Origin: an uncultured Neglectibacter sp.
GTDB taxonomy: Bacteria; Bacillota; Clostridia; Oscillospirales; Acutalibacteraceae
NCBI GenBank assembly: GCA_946554335.1
Contig: CAMNSA010000002.1
Coordinates: forward strand, 1 to 64,000
Direction: 5' to 3'
Length of the DNA stretch: 64,000 nucleotides
A model generated the notes under the pieces. That model had not been told where the DNA came from. It was given only the letters and a program-made list of their open reading frames with translations, and did no database searches. Below are positions 16,492-23,460 of the stretch, piece by piece (positions within the stretch are counted from its first letter, which is position 1; each line of letters starts with the position of its first letter). Both the position numbers and the translations under genes were made by a program.

Positions 16492-17412
16492 ATGAAAAAA
16501 GCAAAAAAATACCTCCTTGACCTGCTGTTTATGCTGGCGGGAGCCTGTATTTACAGCGTTAGCGTAAACGCATTTACGGCGCCCAATCAAATCGCTCCCG
16601 GAGGGATCACCGGCGTCGCTACCATGCTCAACTATCTGTTCTCCACGCCTATCGGACTTGTGGTGATGCTGATTAATATCCCTATCATCCTCTGGGCAGT
16701 AGTGGAGATCGGCTATCAGCTGGTGGCGAAAACCATCGTGGCGATTCTCCTGTCCTCTGTCGCCATTGATTTATTTTCCTACTTTCTTCCTCCTTACCGG
16801 GGAGACCCGATCCTGGTGTCTCTTCTGGCCGGTGTATGTGAAGGGGTAGGCCTTTCCCTCACCTTTATTCGGGGCGCGACCACCGGCGGCACCGATATGC
16901 TGGCAAGGCTTTTGGGAAGAAGATTCCCCCACTTCTCCATGGGGAAGCTGATGCTGTTTATCGACGGACTGATCGTGGTGGCTTCCGCGTTCGTTTTCGG
17001 AAGCATCGATAACGCGGTGTATGCCTGTATCGTCATTTTTGTCTCCACCTCCATCATCGACGCGATCCTCTATGGCACGGATGTGGGTACGGGCAAGCTC
17101 TTCTTTGTCATGTCTCCCCGGGTACGGGAGATCGGGGATCGGATCCTGAAGGAGCTGGACCGAGGCGTGACCTATCTGGATTCCAAGGGAGGCTATTCTG
17201 AGGCTCCCGGAGAAACGCTGCTGTGCGCGGTACGCCGCTTTGAGGTGTATCAGATCCACGCCATCATTCGGGAAACGGACCCCGGCGCCTTTGTGATCGT
17301 GGGAGACGCCGGAGAGATCACCGGGGAAGGCTTCCGCTCTGCCCGCTCTGACGATAAGCCCTTGAAGGAGCTGATCCGGGGCCTGAAAAAAGAAAAGGGA
17401 GAGCATAAGTGA
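16492..17412 (+). CDS. YitT-family membrane protein (DUF161 + DUF2179)
   Basis: A 306-residue integral membrane protein with five predicted helices (residues about 1-190) belonging to the YitT/DUF161 family, with the typical NAFTAPNQIAPGGITGVA and TTGGTDMLARL segments, and a C-terminal soluble DUF2179 domain (about residues 215-280; GGYSEAPGETLLCAVRRFEV). Substrate is not established for the family. ATG 16492 follows GGGAAGGA; the TTG at 16471 lies before that ribosome site. Ends in a convergent terminator shared with the small minus-strand gene. Confidence 0.88.
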   Translation: MKKAKKYLLDLLFMLAGACIYSVSVNAFTAPNQIAPGGITGVATMLNYLFSTPIGLVVMLINIPIILWAVVEIGYQLVAKTIVAILLSSVAIDLFSYFLPPYRGDPILVSLLAGVCEGVGLSLTFIRGATTGGTDMLARLLGRRFPHFSMGKLMLFIDGLIVVASAFVFGSIDNAVYACIVIFVSTSIIDAILYGTDVGTGKLFFVMSPRVREIGDRILKELDRGVTYLDSKGGYSEAPGETLLCAVRRFEVYQIHAIIRETDPGAFVIVGDAGEITGEGFRSARSDDKPLKELIRGLKKEKGEHK

Positions 17413-17435
17413 ACTGTCCGCTCGGGTAATAAGGA

Positions 17436-17483
17436 AACGGGCGGGGTAAATCGCAGCTTACCCCGCCCGCTCTGCCGTTTTTT
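17436..17483. terminator. Convergent terminator between the YitT gene and the Q/N-rich gene
   Basis: Perfect stem CGGGCGGGGTAA (17438-17449) / TTACCCCGCCCG (17458-17469); outer AAACGG / CCGTTT can add pairs, and a long T run follows on the plus strand. Confidence 0.85.
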
Positions 17484-17657
17484 TTAGAACTGAGAATTCT
17501 CTTCAGAGTCGTATTTCCGGTTTTCGTAATTCTGGTCGTTCTCCTTGGAATTCTTGCTCTGGTTCTGGGACCGGTTCTGGCTGTTCTGCTGCTGCCGGTT
17601 CTGAGAATTCTTGGAGTTCTGGTTAGACTTGTTCTGATTGTTTTGGTTCTGGCTCAT
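17484..17657 (-). CDS. Small Q/N-rich basic peptide, probable spore-associated (57 aa)
   Basis: Translated by eye on the minus strand: 57 residues starting MSQNQNNQNKSNQN and ending SEENSQF; 16 Asn and 13 Gln, so about half of the residues are Q or N, with many Ser and Lys/Arg and no hydrophobic core. AAAGGGG lies eight bases before the ATG (start codon at 17657). Composition resembles gamma-type small acid-soluble spore proteins and other tiny Q/N-rich clostridial peptides. An upstream GCATA-17-AAAACTA element fits a forespore (sigma-F/G) promoter, and the gene ends at a strong hairpin. Function inferred only from composition and promoter. Confidence 0.72.
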   Translation of the reverse strand: MSQNQNNQNKSNQNSKNSQNRQQQNSQNRSQNQSKNSKENDQNYENRKYDSEENSQF

Positions 17658-17679
17658 GATTATCGCCCCTTTCCGATTC

Positions 17680-17708
17680 TAGTTTTTGCGGGTACGGGGC
17701 AAATATGC
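17680..17708 (-). promoter_or_regulatory. Candidate sigma-F/sigma-G forespore promoter
   Basis: On the minus strand GCATA (17704-17708) and AAAACTA (17680-17686) are 17 bases apart; the forespore consensus is about GYATA-16/18-CAHWHTA, so one mismatch. Start of transcription would fall just before the ribosome site of the Q/N-rich gene. Confidence 0.4.
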
Positions 17709-17748
17709 CGGAAATTTTTAGAAATTTTCAAATGGAGGAGAAATCGGG

Positions 17749-19122
17749 ATGGAGCTGACCGGGGAGACCCGAATGGACCTTCCGAGGAAGATTTATTCGG
17801 ATCTTCCTTTGGATTTTCAAAAAAGAATGAAAGAGCTGTTGGGCAAAGACTGGGAGTCGTTTCGGGAAAGCTTTTTTGCGCCGCCCTTTCAGGGTGTTCG
17901 CCTCAATTCCCTGAAATGTTCTCTGCCCACCTTAAAGGCGGCCTTGCCCTTTGAGATCGTTCCCGCTCCCTTTTCTCCGGTTTCCTTTTACGGGCCGGGG
18001 GAGAAGGTGGGAAGGCTTCCTGCCCATCACAGTGGGATGTTTTATGCCCAGGAGCCCTCTGCCGCCTGTGCCGTCACTGTGCTGGACCCAAGGCCGGGAG
18101 AAAAAATACTGGATCTCTGCGCCGCTCCGGGCGGAAAATCCGGGCAGATTGCGGCCCTTTTAGAAGGAGAGGGCCTTTTGTGGTCCAATGAGATCGTCCG
18201 CTCCCGGGCGGCGGCCCTGCTCTCCAATCTGGAGCGTCTGGGCGTGAGGAACAGTGTGGTGTCCTCCTGCCATCCAGAGCCTCTATGCGAGAAGCTTCAG
18301 GGCTTTTTTGACAGGATCCTGGTGGACGCCCCATGCTCCGGAGAAGGCATGTTCCGGCGAGACCCGGAGGCTCTTGCCCAGTGGACGCCGAACAGCGCGG
18401 AAGCCTGCGCGAGACGGCAGGAAAATATTTTGGACTGCGCCGCACAGGCTGTCCGGGAAGGGGGCGTGCTGGTGTACTCCACCTGTACCTTCTCTTTGGA
18501 GGAGAACGAGAAAACGATCCTCCGCTTTTTAAAGACCCATCCGGAGTTTTCTCCCGAGCCTGTGAAGGTGAGCTTTGGAAGACACGCGTTGCTGGGCGTT
18601 TCCGGGGTCCGAATCTATCCCATGGACGGGGGAGAAGGTCATTTTGTGGCGAAGCTTCGCAGAACAGGGGAGAATCCCTTTTCGGGAAAGCTTTGCAGTT
18701 CATTTCTCCCCGAGAAGAGAGAAAGGGAGATCTCCAAGTGGTACGAAGAGCTGTTCTCCTCTCAGCTTTCAGAGCGGATCCTTTTTGCGGGGGACAGGCT
18801 TTATGAAGCGCCTGAATGTCTGCCGGAATTCTCCAAGCTGGGAGTTTTGCGGGCAGGCGTGGAATTGGGGAAGCTTCGCGGGGAACGGATCGAACCCGCT
18901 CACGGCCTTTTTATGAGCCGAACAAAGAAGGAATGTCGGCAAGCGGCGGATTTTTCCCCTTCCGCCCGGGAATTGGAGTTGTTTCTAAAGGGGGAAGAGA
19001 TCCCCTTTGAAGGGACGGGATACGCGGCGGTGTGTGTAAGCGGCGTCGTTACCGGATTTGGAAAAGCTTCCGGAGGCAGGCTGAAAAATCATTACCCAAA
19101 GGGCTTACGGAACCGGGAGTAA
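17749..19122 (+). CDS. RsmF/YebU-like rRNA (cytosine-C5) methyltransferase
   Basis: A NOL1/NOP2/Sun-family enzyme that transfers methyl from SAM to C5 of cytosine in rRNA. 457 residues: N-terminal RNA-binding region (1-100), SAM domain with DLCAAPGGKS (about 121-130), DAPCSGEGMFRR (about 196-207; first catalytic-loop Cys) and YSTCTFSLEENE (about 243-254; second Cys nucleophile), then a C-terminal RsmF-type/PUA-like region (about 320-457). ATG 17749 follows TGGAGGAG at eight bases; ATG 17773 is a less likely alternative. Exact target base cannot be told from sequence. Confidence 0.88.
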   Translation: MELTGETRMDLPRKIYSDLPLDFQKRMKELLGKDWESFRESFFAPPFQGVRLNSLKCSLPTLKAALPFEIVPAPFSPVSFYGPGEKVGRLPAHHSGMFYAQEPSAACAVTVLDPRPGEKILDLCAAPGGKSGQIAALLEGEGLLWSNEIVRSRAAALLSNLERLGVRNSVVSSCHPEPLCEKLQGFFDRILVDAPCSGEGMFRRDPEALAQWTPNSAEACARRQENILDCAAQAVREGGVLVYSTCTFSLEENEKTILRFLKTHPEFSPEPVKVSFGRHALLGVSGVRIYPMDGGEGHFVAKLRRTGENPFSGKLCSSFLPEKREREISKWYEELFSSQLSERILFAGDRLYEAPECLPEFSKLGVLRAGVELGKLRGERIEPAHGLFMSRTKKECRQAADFSPSARELELFLKGEEIPFEGTGYAAVCVSGVVTGFGKASGGRLKNHYPKGLRNRE

Positions 19123-19273
19123 ATCTTTCCGTTTTCCGAAAACAATCAGGGACTCTTCAGATTCTGATCACAATGGGAGAATAAACTAAAGCATGTTACA
19201 ACGCAAGAAGCTCTTTTGTTTCTTCATTCCTCCTTTCGGGAAGGCTGTAAATCTGCGGTCTTCCTTTTTTCTC

Positions 19274-19302
19274 TTGTCAAATGATGAAACTTGGAGTATG
19301 AT
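19274..19302 (+). promoter_or_regulatory. Promoter of the inositol-monophosphatase-family gene
   Basis: TTGTCA at 19274-19279 and TATGAT at 19297-19302, 17-base spacing, 50 bases before the ATG. The preceding 19123-19273 shows no gene. Confidence 0.65.
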
Positions 19303-19352
19303 GACTCAGGAAACTGATTGAATGGGAATTGCATTTTCGGGAGGAAAGACCT

Positions 19353-20150
19353 ATGGAAATGAGAATAGACGGGAAAGCGCTGCTGAACGCTGTGGAGAAG
19401 GTTGCGAAAAAGGCCGGGGAGCTCATCCTTTCCATGAAACACCCGGAGGTATATACCAAGGAGGGACATGCGAATTTCGTTACGGAGGCGGACCTTGCCT
19501 CTCAGCGGCTTTGCCTCAAAGAGCTTGCCCCGCTGCTGGAGGGCGCTCACTTCTATGCGGAGGAGCAAAAGGAAAATAAGATGATGCCGGGGTTCAACTG
19601 GGTCATCGACCCCATTGACGGCACTACGAACTTTATGCGCGGATACAACCATTCCGCCATCTCCATCGGGCTTGTAAAAGACGGAAAGGCTGTGCTGGGC
19701 GTGGTGCATAATCCTTTCGCGAACGAGACCTTTTCCGCCTTCCTGGGGGAAGGGGCCTACCTTAACGGTGAGCGGATCCATGTCACACAGCTCCCCATGG
19801 AACAGGCGCTGGTGCTGTTCGGCTCCTCTCCCTACTGCCGTGAGTTGGCGGAGGAGACCTTCCGGGTGGTGAAGGAGATCTTTCTGCACTGCGGAGATAT
19901 CCGCCGTTCCGGCTCTGCCGCGCTGGATCTCTGTTATGTGGCCTGCGGCCGCTGCGACGGTTTCTACGAAGGCCAGCTTTCTCCCTGGGACTACGCGGCA
20001 TCCGCGGCGATCATTTCCGAGGCGGGAGGTAAAATTGGGACGGTCGAGCCCCACGCTCTCACCTTTGACCGGACGCAGCCGCTGCTTGCGGGAAATCCGG
20101 GAGTCTATCAGGCGCTGCAGAAAATTGCGGCCGCTAAAAAAATAGGATAA
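19353..20150 (+). CDS. Inositol monophosphatase family phosphatase
   Basis: A Mg/Li-sensitive phosphatase-fold enzyme, 265 residues, the family length. Metal and substrate motifs are present: FVTEAD (about 38-43), AEEQ (about 70-73), DPIDGTTNF (about 86-94) and WDYAAS (about 210-215). The family includes SuhB/IMPase, fructose-1,6-bisphosphatase-like and PAP phosphatases, so the physiological substrate is not certain. ATG 19353 follows CGGGAGG at eight bases; the GTG/ATG-like start at 19329 is upstream of this site. Confidence 0.9.
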   Translation: MEMRIDGKALLNAVEKVAKKAGELILSMKHPEVYTKEGHANFVTEADLASQRLCLKELAPLLEGAHFYAEEQKENKMMPGFNWVIDPIDGTTNFMRGYNHSAISIGLVKDGKAVLGVVHNPFANETFSAFLGEGAYLNGERIHVTQLPMEQALVLFGSSPYCRELAEETFRVVKEIFLHCGDIRRSGSAALDLCYVACGRCDGFYEGQLSPWDYAASAAIISEAGGKIGTVEPHALTFDRTQPLLAGNPGVYQALQKIAAAKKIG

Positions 20151-20165
20151 ACTCGGAAATCTTAC

Positions 20166-20194
20166 TTGACTTTTTTTCGGGAACAGGATATAAT
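20166..20194 (+). promoter_or_regulatory. Promoter of tRNA-Thr
   Basis: TTGACT at 20166-20171 and TATAAT at 20189-20194, 17-base spacing, 22 bases before the tRNA. Confidence 0.85.
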
Positions 20195-20216
20195 AATCAA
20201 GCGCGAAAAAAGTCTT

Positions 20217-20292
20217 GCTGGTGTAGCTCAGTTGGTAGAGCAGCTGATTTGTAATCAGCAGGTCGGGGGTTCAAGTCCGTCCACCAGCTCCA
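20217..20292 (+). tRNA. tRNA-Thr (anticodon TGT)
   Basis: Acceptor stem GCTGGTG pairs with CACCAGC; D arm GCTC..GAGC; anticodon loop TTTGTAA gives TGT (Thr); TTCAAGT T loop; CCA is encoded (20290-20292). The T stem has one G-G mismatch. Followed by about 180 bases of hairpin-rich, gene-free sequence (20293-20476). Confidence 0.95.
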
Positions 20293-20476
20293 CCTCGTCG
20301 CAGTGGTCTTTGTGGTTCGCCCTCGTCGTAGCTCGGTCTTGTGGCTTGGAGCACCGCAAGCGGCGCTCCGGTCGCCTGACGACCGGTTCCTCCTCTCAAA
20401 GAAAAATCTTGCGGTTTTTCTTTGGAAAGGGCGCGGGCAAAGCCCTCTCTAATATCTAATTTCTAAAATCTAATAC

Positions 20477-20561
20477 GGGAGAGTTCCCGAGTGGCCAAAG
20501 GGGACAGACTGTAAATCTGCTGGCTATGCCTTCGGTGGTTCGAATCCACCCTCTCCCACCA
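20477..20561 (+). tRNA. tRNA-Tyr (anticodon GTA)
   Basis: Acceptor GGGAGAG / CTCTCCC, anticodon loop CTGTAAA gives GTA (Tyr), long class II variable arm, T loop TTCGAAT, encoded CCA (20559-20561). This is the last clear host gene before the mobile element. Confidence 0.95.
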
Positions 20562-20570
20562 AACACGAGT

Positions 20571-20615
20571 AATCCGAATCCAACGCCGATTGGCGAGGGA
20601 TTCGGATTTCTTGTT
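20571..20615 (+). terminator. Terminator after tRNA-Tyr
   Basis: Stem AATCCGAATCC / GGATTCGGATT enclosing CGCCGATTGGCG, followed by TCTTGTTTC. Confidence 0.8.
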
Positions 20616-20676
20616 TCTATGTTTGAGTTTGAATCTATGATGGTATGACTCTGTTTCTATTACATATTGTATCTTG

Positions 20677-20715
20677 CCGCCTGAGTTTTGCTCAGGCGGC
20701 CTTTCTTTTTTCTGG
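20677..20715 (+). terminator. Strong intrinsic terminator at the left element border
   Basis: Stem GCCGCCTGAG / CTCAGGCGGC with a TTTTG loop and a TTTCTTTTTTC tail. A near-copy of this hairpin lies at 27631-27672 inside the element. Confidence 0.85.
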
Positions 20716-20826
20716 ATATAGCAATGCTTTCCTTTGAGTGTTCTTCTACCAAAACAACGGAGGAAATGAGTGCCTTTCCTTAATACTTGCTTGAAAAAGA
20801 GGTTGCTTTCATATAGGCAGAAGAGA

Positions 20827-20862
20827 ATAACCACCAGCGCCGATTTGACGCTGGTGGTTATG
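20827..20862 (-). terminator. Terminator of the minus-strand recombinase operon
   Basis: Stem ATAACCACCAGCG / CGCTGGTGGTTAT with a 10-base loop, 16 bases after the stop of the metallophosphoesterase gene, T-rich on the minus strand. Confidence 0.8.
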
Positions 20863-20877
20863 ACCATTCCCACAATT

Positions 20878-21621
20878 TCATAGCACTTGAACAATTTGCT
20901 CGTACAGAAGCGTGTAGTTCGTATAGAATCTCTTGTTGTCGTGGTAGTGACCAAACAGCCACTGGTCGAAAGAGGTGCGCTCTCTCACTTCGTCCAAGAA
21001 ATCTGTCAGATCATCTCTCTTATAATGTGGGTCTATCAACCCCTGGATTGATGTGGGGCAACAGTGAGAAATAACAAAATCAACGGAGAAGTTCATACTC
21101 TCCAGGTTCCGCCATGCCTCAGCATACTCGTCCTTGCTGGGGAGCTCCTCGCTCCACCAGGACACTCCCTTTACTCGGAACATTCCGTACATCATGCGGA
21201 GAGCTTGATAATCTTCCTTGAAGGTCGGTGACTTGGGATCGAGTATCCCGTCTTGAATGTCGTGGCTCCTCGCTCCTCCCATAGTAAAGAACCTGCGTCC
21301 CTCAATTTCATAGACCTGTCCTCTCATAAGGTGCAGGATATGGGGACGGACGATATGCACTCTGCCGCCTTTCCATGCCATTTCCGGGAGGGAATACAGC
21401 AATTCAAAGTTCTCATGGTTCCCGTCAACAAACAGGGTGGTAAAGGGCATATTCTCCAGCCAGTCCAATATCTTGCTTTCTTTCGACGAGCCTGACCAGA
21501 CGCCGCCAAAGTCGCCGCAGATCAAAACATAATCATCACGGGTTATTTCCTCAGCTTCAAAGAAATTTTCAGGTTTGAACCTGTCAAAATCCCCGTGTGT
21601 ATCTCCCGTTGCGAACAGCAT
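20878..21621 (-). CDS. Calcineurin-like metallophosphoesterase, ICE cargo/last gene of the recombinase operon
   Basis: 247 residues with the two-metal phosphoesterase motifs in order: GDTHGD (about 6-11), GDFGG (about 36-40), GNHE (about 67-70), SHCCP (about 188-192) and GHYHD (about 227-231). Such enzymes hydrolyse phosphomono- or diesters; nucleic acid, nucleotide or protein substrates are all possible. ATG 21621 is preceded by AAGGGGGCG; the frame is open to 21657. It lies 48 bases after the preceding gene and ends at a terminator, making it the eighth gene of the operon. Confidence 0.85.
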   Translation of the reverse strand: MLFATGDTHGDFDRFKPENFFEAEEITRDDYVLICGDFGGVWSGSSKESKILDWLENMPFTTLFVDGNHENFELLYSLPEMAWKGGRVHIVRPHILHLMRGQVYEIEGRRFFTMGGARSHDIQDGILDPKSPTFKEDYQALRMMYGMFRVKGVSWWSEELPSKDEYAEAWRNLESMNFSVDFVISHCCPTSIQGLIDPHYKRDDLTDFLDEVRERTSFDQWLFGHYHDNKRFYTNYTLLYEQIVQVL

Positions 21622-21669
21622 ATCATCGCCCCCTTGCTTCCAAGTATTGTAACACAACGCTGGACCTTA

Positions 21670-22335
21670 CTACAAATCTTCTGCCTTTGTATCCTGTTCT
21701 GCCCTATAAAGCCGCAGAGCCTCCGCCTCTATCTCCTGCCGTTCCGAAGGGCTGTGTAATGCTCCAAATCTTCGCCAGTAATCCTCCCATTCAAAAAGAA
21801 GCAAATCCGGCTTACCTTCCTCTGTGATCCGAATAGGACTAACGCCTGATTCACACTTCTCCAATATCAAGTCAAAATCTCTCTCAAACTCAGCTCTGGT
21901 TACGGAGTAGCAGTTTTTCAAATACAGCGGGGCTAACCCCTGCTTCTCTTTTAGTTCAATCGTAAATTTCACGACCTGTGCCTTGTCAACCTGTCCTGTA
22001 ACGAATCTCAGCAGAGCATGAACGAGCTTTTCCATTTCAACCTCATTTTTCTCGCACCAACGCTGGGTTTCGTTATAGAGAGCTTCCTCAATCGGAATCG
22101 TAACCTCTACTGCATTTTCGGGAATATTAAATTGAGAGCCCTTAATTTCCGTTTTGATCGCTTCTTTGCACTTTTCGTGGATACCGGGGTCAGAAGGGTT
22201 CCGGTAAAAAGCTCGGATTGCCGGTGTGTTCAAGACAAGCTCTGCGTCATGGCAATCAAGAAGATGATCGTAGAACAGAATCAGGGACACATCGCCCGTC
22301 AGCGGAATAAGAGTTTCTATCCTCAGCCTTTCCAT
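21670..22335 (-). CDS. Antitoxin/DNA-binding-like protein with RHH-like and Phd-like segments
   Basis: 221 residues, unknown as a whole. Residues about 75-110 (VEVTIPIEEALYNETQRWCE...) look like a ribbon-helix-helix/RelB-type segment. Residues about 143-185 (NCYSVTRAEFERDFDLILE..., ITEEGKPDLLLFEWEDYW) strongly resemble Phd/YefM antitoxins. The N-terminal 70 residues match nothing I know. No toxin gene is adjacent. AAAGGTG precedes the ATG, one base after the stop of the upstream gene, so it is co-translated with the recombinase-accessory genes and may regulate excision. Confidence 0.6.
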   Translation of the reverse strand: MERLRIETLIPLTGDVSLILFYDHLLDCHDAELVLNTPAIRAFYRNPSDPGIHEKCKEAIKTEIKGSQFNIPENAVEVTIPIEEALYNETQRWCEKNEVEMEKLVHALLRFVTGQVDKAQVVKFTIELKEKQGLAPLYLKNCYSVTRAEFERDFDLILEKCESGVSPIRITEEGKPDLLLFEWEDYWRRFGALHSPSERQEIEAEALRLYRAEQDTKAEDL

Positions 22336-22336
22336 A

Positions 22337-22690
22337 TTATAGCACCTTTAGCGGGAACACGACGGCGTTAAGGCGCTCATCATATTCTCCCGTTATCGCA
22401 TAGTTCTGTGTGGGGTCCATGTCATTCGCTTGGAACAGCTCATCGGTAAATTGCTTGCAGTAAATCCTCATTCTTCTATCTTTGTTTGTCCGCATTTCTG
22501 CCGGAACAGTTAATGCCAAAGGTTCTTCGGGTGCACAAGGTCCAATCGCCATGGTTTGCTTGTTTTCACTTTTCAAAAAACAGACGCACTTTGGCCAACC
22601 AAGAGCACTGATCACGGAACGGCTGATTCTGATTCCACATTGCGGCCCTATTAATGAAATGATTAGATTCCCGGAAATACGCTCTCCCAT
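22337..22690 (-). CDS. Stand-alone recombinase-associated domain protein (117 aa)
   Basis: By eye the whole protein aligns with the C-terminal domain of the adjacent serine recombinase and with the 22694-23446 product: an IISLIGPQCGIRIS start, a CVCFLK strand, the F..EL helix, then NYAITGEY and VVFPLKVL at the end. It has no catalytic recombinase domain. It follows its neighbour by three bases with a GGGGTGAAG ribosome site. Proposed role: accessory or directionality partner of the recombinase; this is inference. Confidence 0.6.
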   Translation of the reverse strand: MGERISGNLIISLIGPQCGIRISRSVISALGWPKCVCFLKSENKQTMAIGPCAPEEPLALTVPAEMRTNKDRRMRIYCKQFTDELFQANDMDPTQNYAITGEYDERLNAVVFPLKVL

Positions 22691-22693
22691 GCT

Positions 22694-23446
22694 TCACCCC
22701 TCATCTCTCGCAACATCTGGAGTAGATGGCTGTTCTCCCACTGAACCGGCTTCATCTTGCGGGATATTTCCAGGGGGAGTGCCGTTATCGTAGCTTACTA
22801 TATCTTCAAAGATGTTCAGCTGCCGTGACGCTTCATAATCGTTGTAGGACTTACCAATGCAATCCTTATACTGATCCGGGAAGTATTTGACCTGCCGTTT
22901 CTTGACTTCTCCGGTCTTGTGATCGACATACTCCTGCATATCAGGCGTGAACATGATGGCTTCTTCCAGATCGAACACCAGAATCAAGCCTCTGTCTGAG
23001 GTTGCCAGCCTGCCAAGGACCTTATAGCGGCACTCTCTATCCCAATTAAGAAAAAGAAACAGTTTCTCAATGAATTCAAGAGAGGTGATCGTCTTGTTTA
23101 CCCAGGTTTCACCGTTTTTGAGCCTTGCCCACTCGACGGACGAGCTTTCTTCCTCCTGGCATAAAGCAACTGCAAGCCTCTTTTTCTGCGTGTTTACCAG
23201 TGGCAAGATAAACTGAATCCCTTCAAACAGACGAATACACGCCATATTGAAAGTCATCTGACCGTATTTGATGGAAACCGCAGGCTTTTTCAGCATGGAA
23301 AACTGAGTTCGAGGTGGAAGTTCGTACCCCTCAAAGCTCTCATATTCCATGGGCTGGTTCTGCGCCTTTTTCGTCTGGATCAGCTCTTGGATCAGCGAAA
23401 TCTCTTTTTGAGCAAGCTTTTGTTCTTCAACACTCACCGTAGGCAT
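22694..23446 (-). CDS. Recombinase-associated domain protein (250 aa)
   Basis: Residues about 55-166 resemble the recombinase C-terminal domain (AVSIKYGQMTFN, a VEW segment, WDRECRYKVLGRL, LVFDLEEAI). An N-terminal helical segment (1-50) and an acidic, Pro/Gly-rich C-terminal tail (about 225-250) flank it; a VDHKTGEVKKRQVKYFPDQY segment (about 175-194) looks basic and exposed. It starts 14 bases after the recombinase gene with a GGGAG site. It is not an integrase itself. No database family is recognised. Confidence 0.6.
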   Translation of the reverse strand: MPTVSVEEQKLAQKEISLIQELIQTKKAQNQPMEYESFEGYELPPRTQFSMLKKPAVSIKYGQMTFNMACIRLFEGIQFILPLVNTQKKRLAVALCQEEESSSVEWARLKNGETWVNKTITSLEFIEKLFLFLNWDRECRYKVLGRLATSDRGLILVFDLEEAIMFTPDMQEYVDHKTGEVKKRQVKYFPDQYKDCIGKSYNDYEASRQLNIFEDIVSYDNGTPPGNIPQDEAGSVGEQPSTPDVARDEG

Positions 23447-23460
23447 TCAAATCACTCCCT

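Noticed and set aside
20166-20459. Open frame reading through tRNA-Thr
   Set aside because: The product is the well-known artefact translated from a tRNA gene; the tRNA explains the sequence.
20477-20880. Integration of the element into the 3' end of tRNA-Tyr
   Set aside because: The element uses a serine recombinase, the tRNA is complete, and no duplicate of its 3' end can be seen inside the window.
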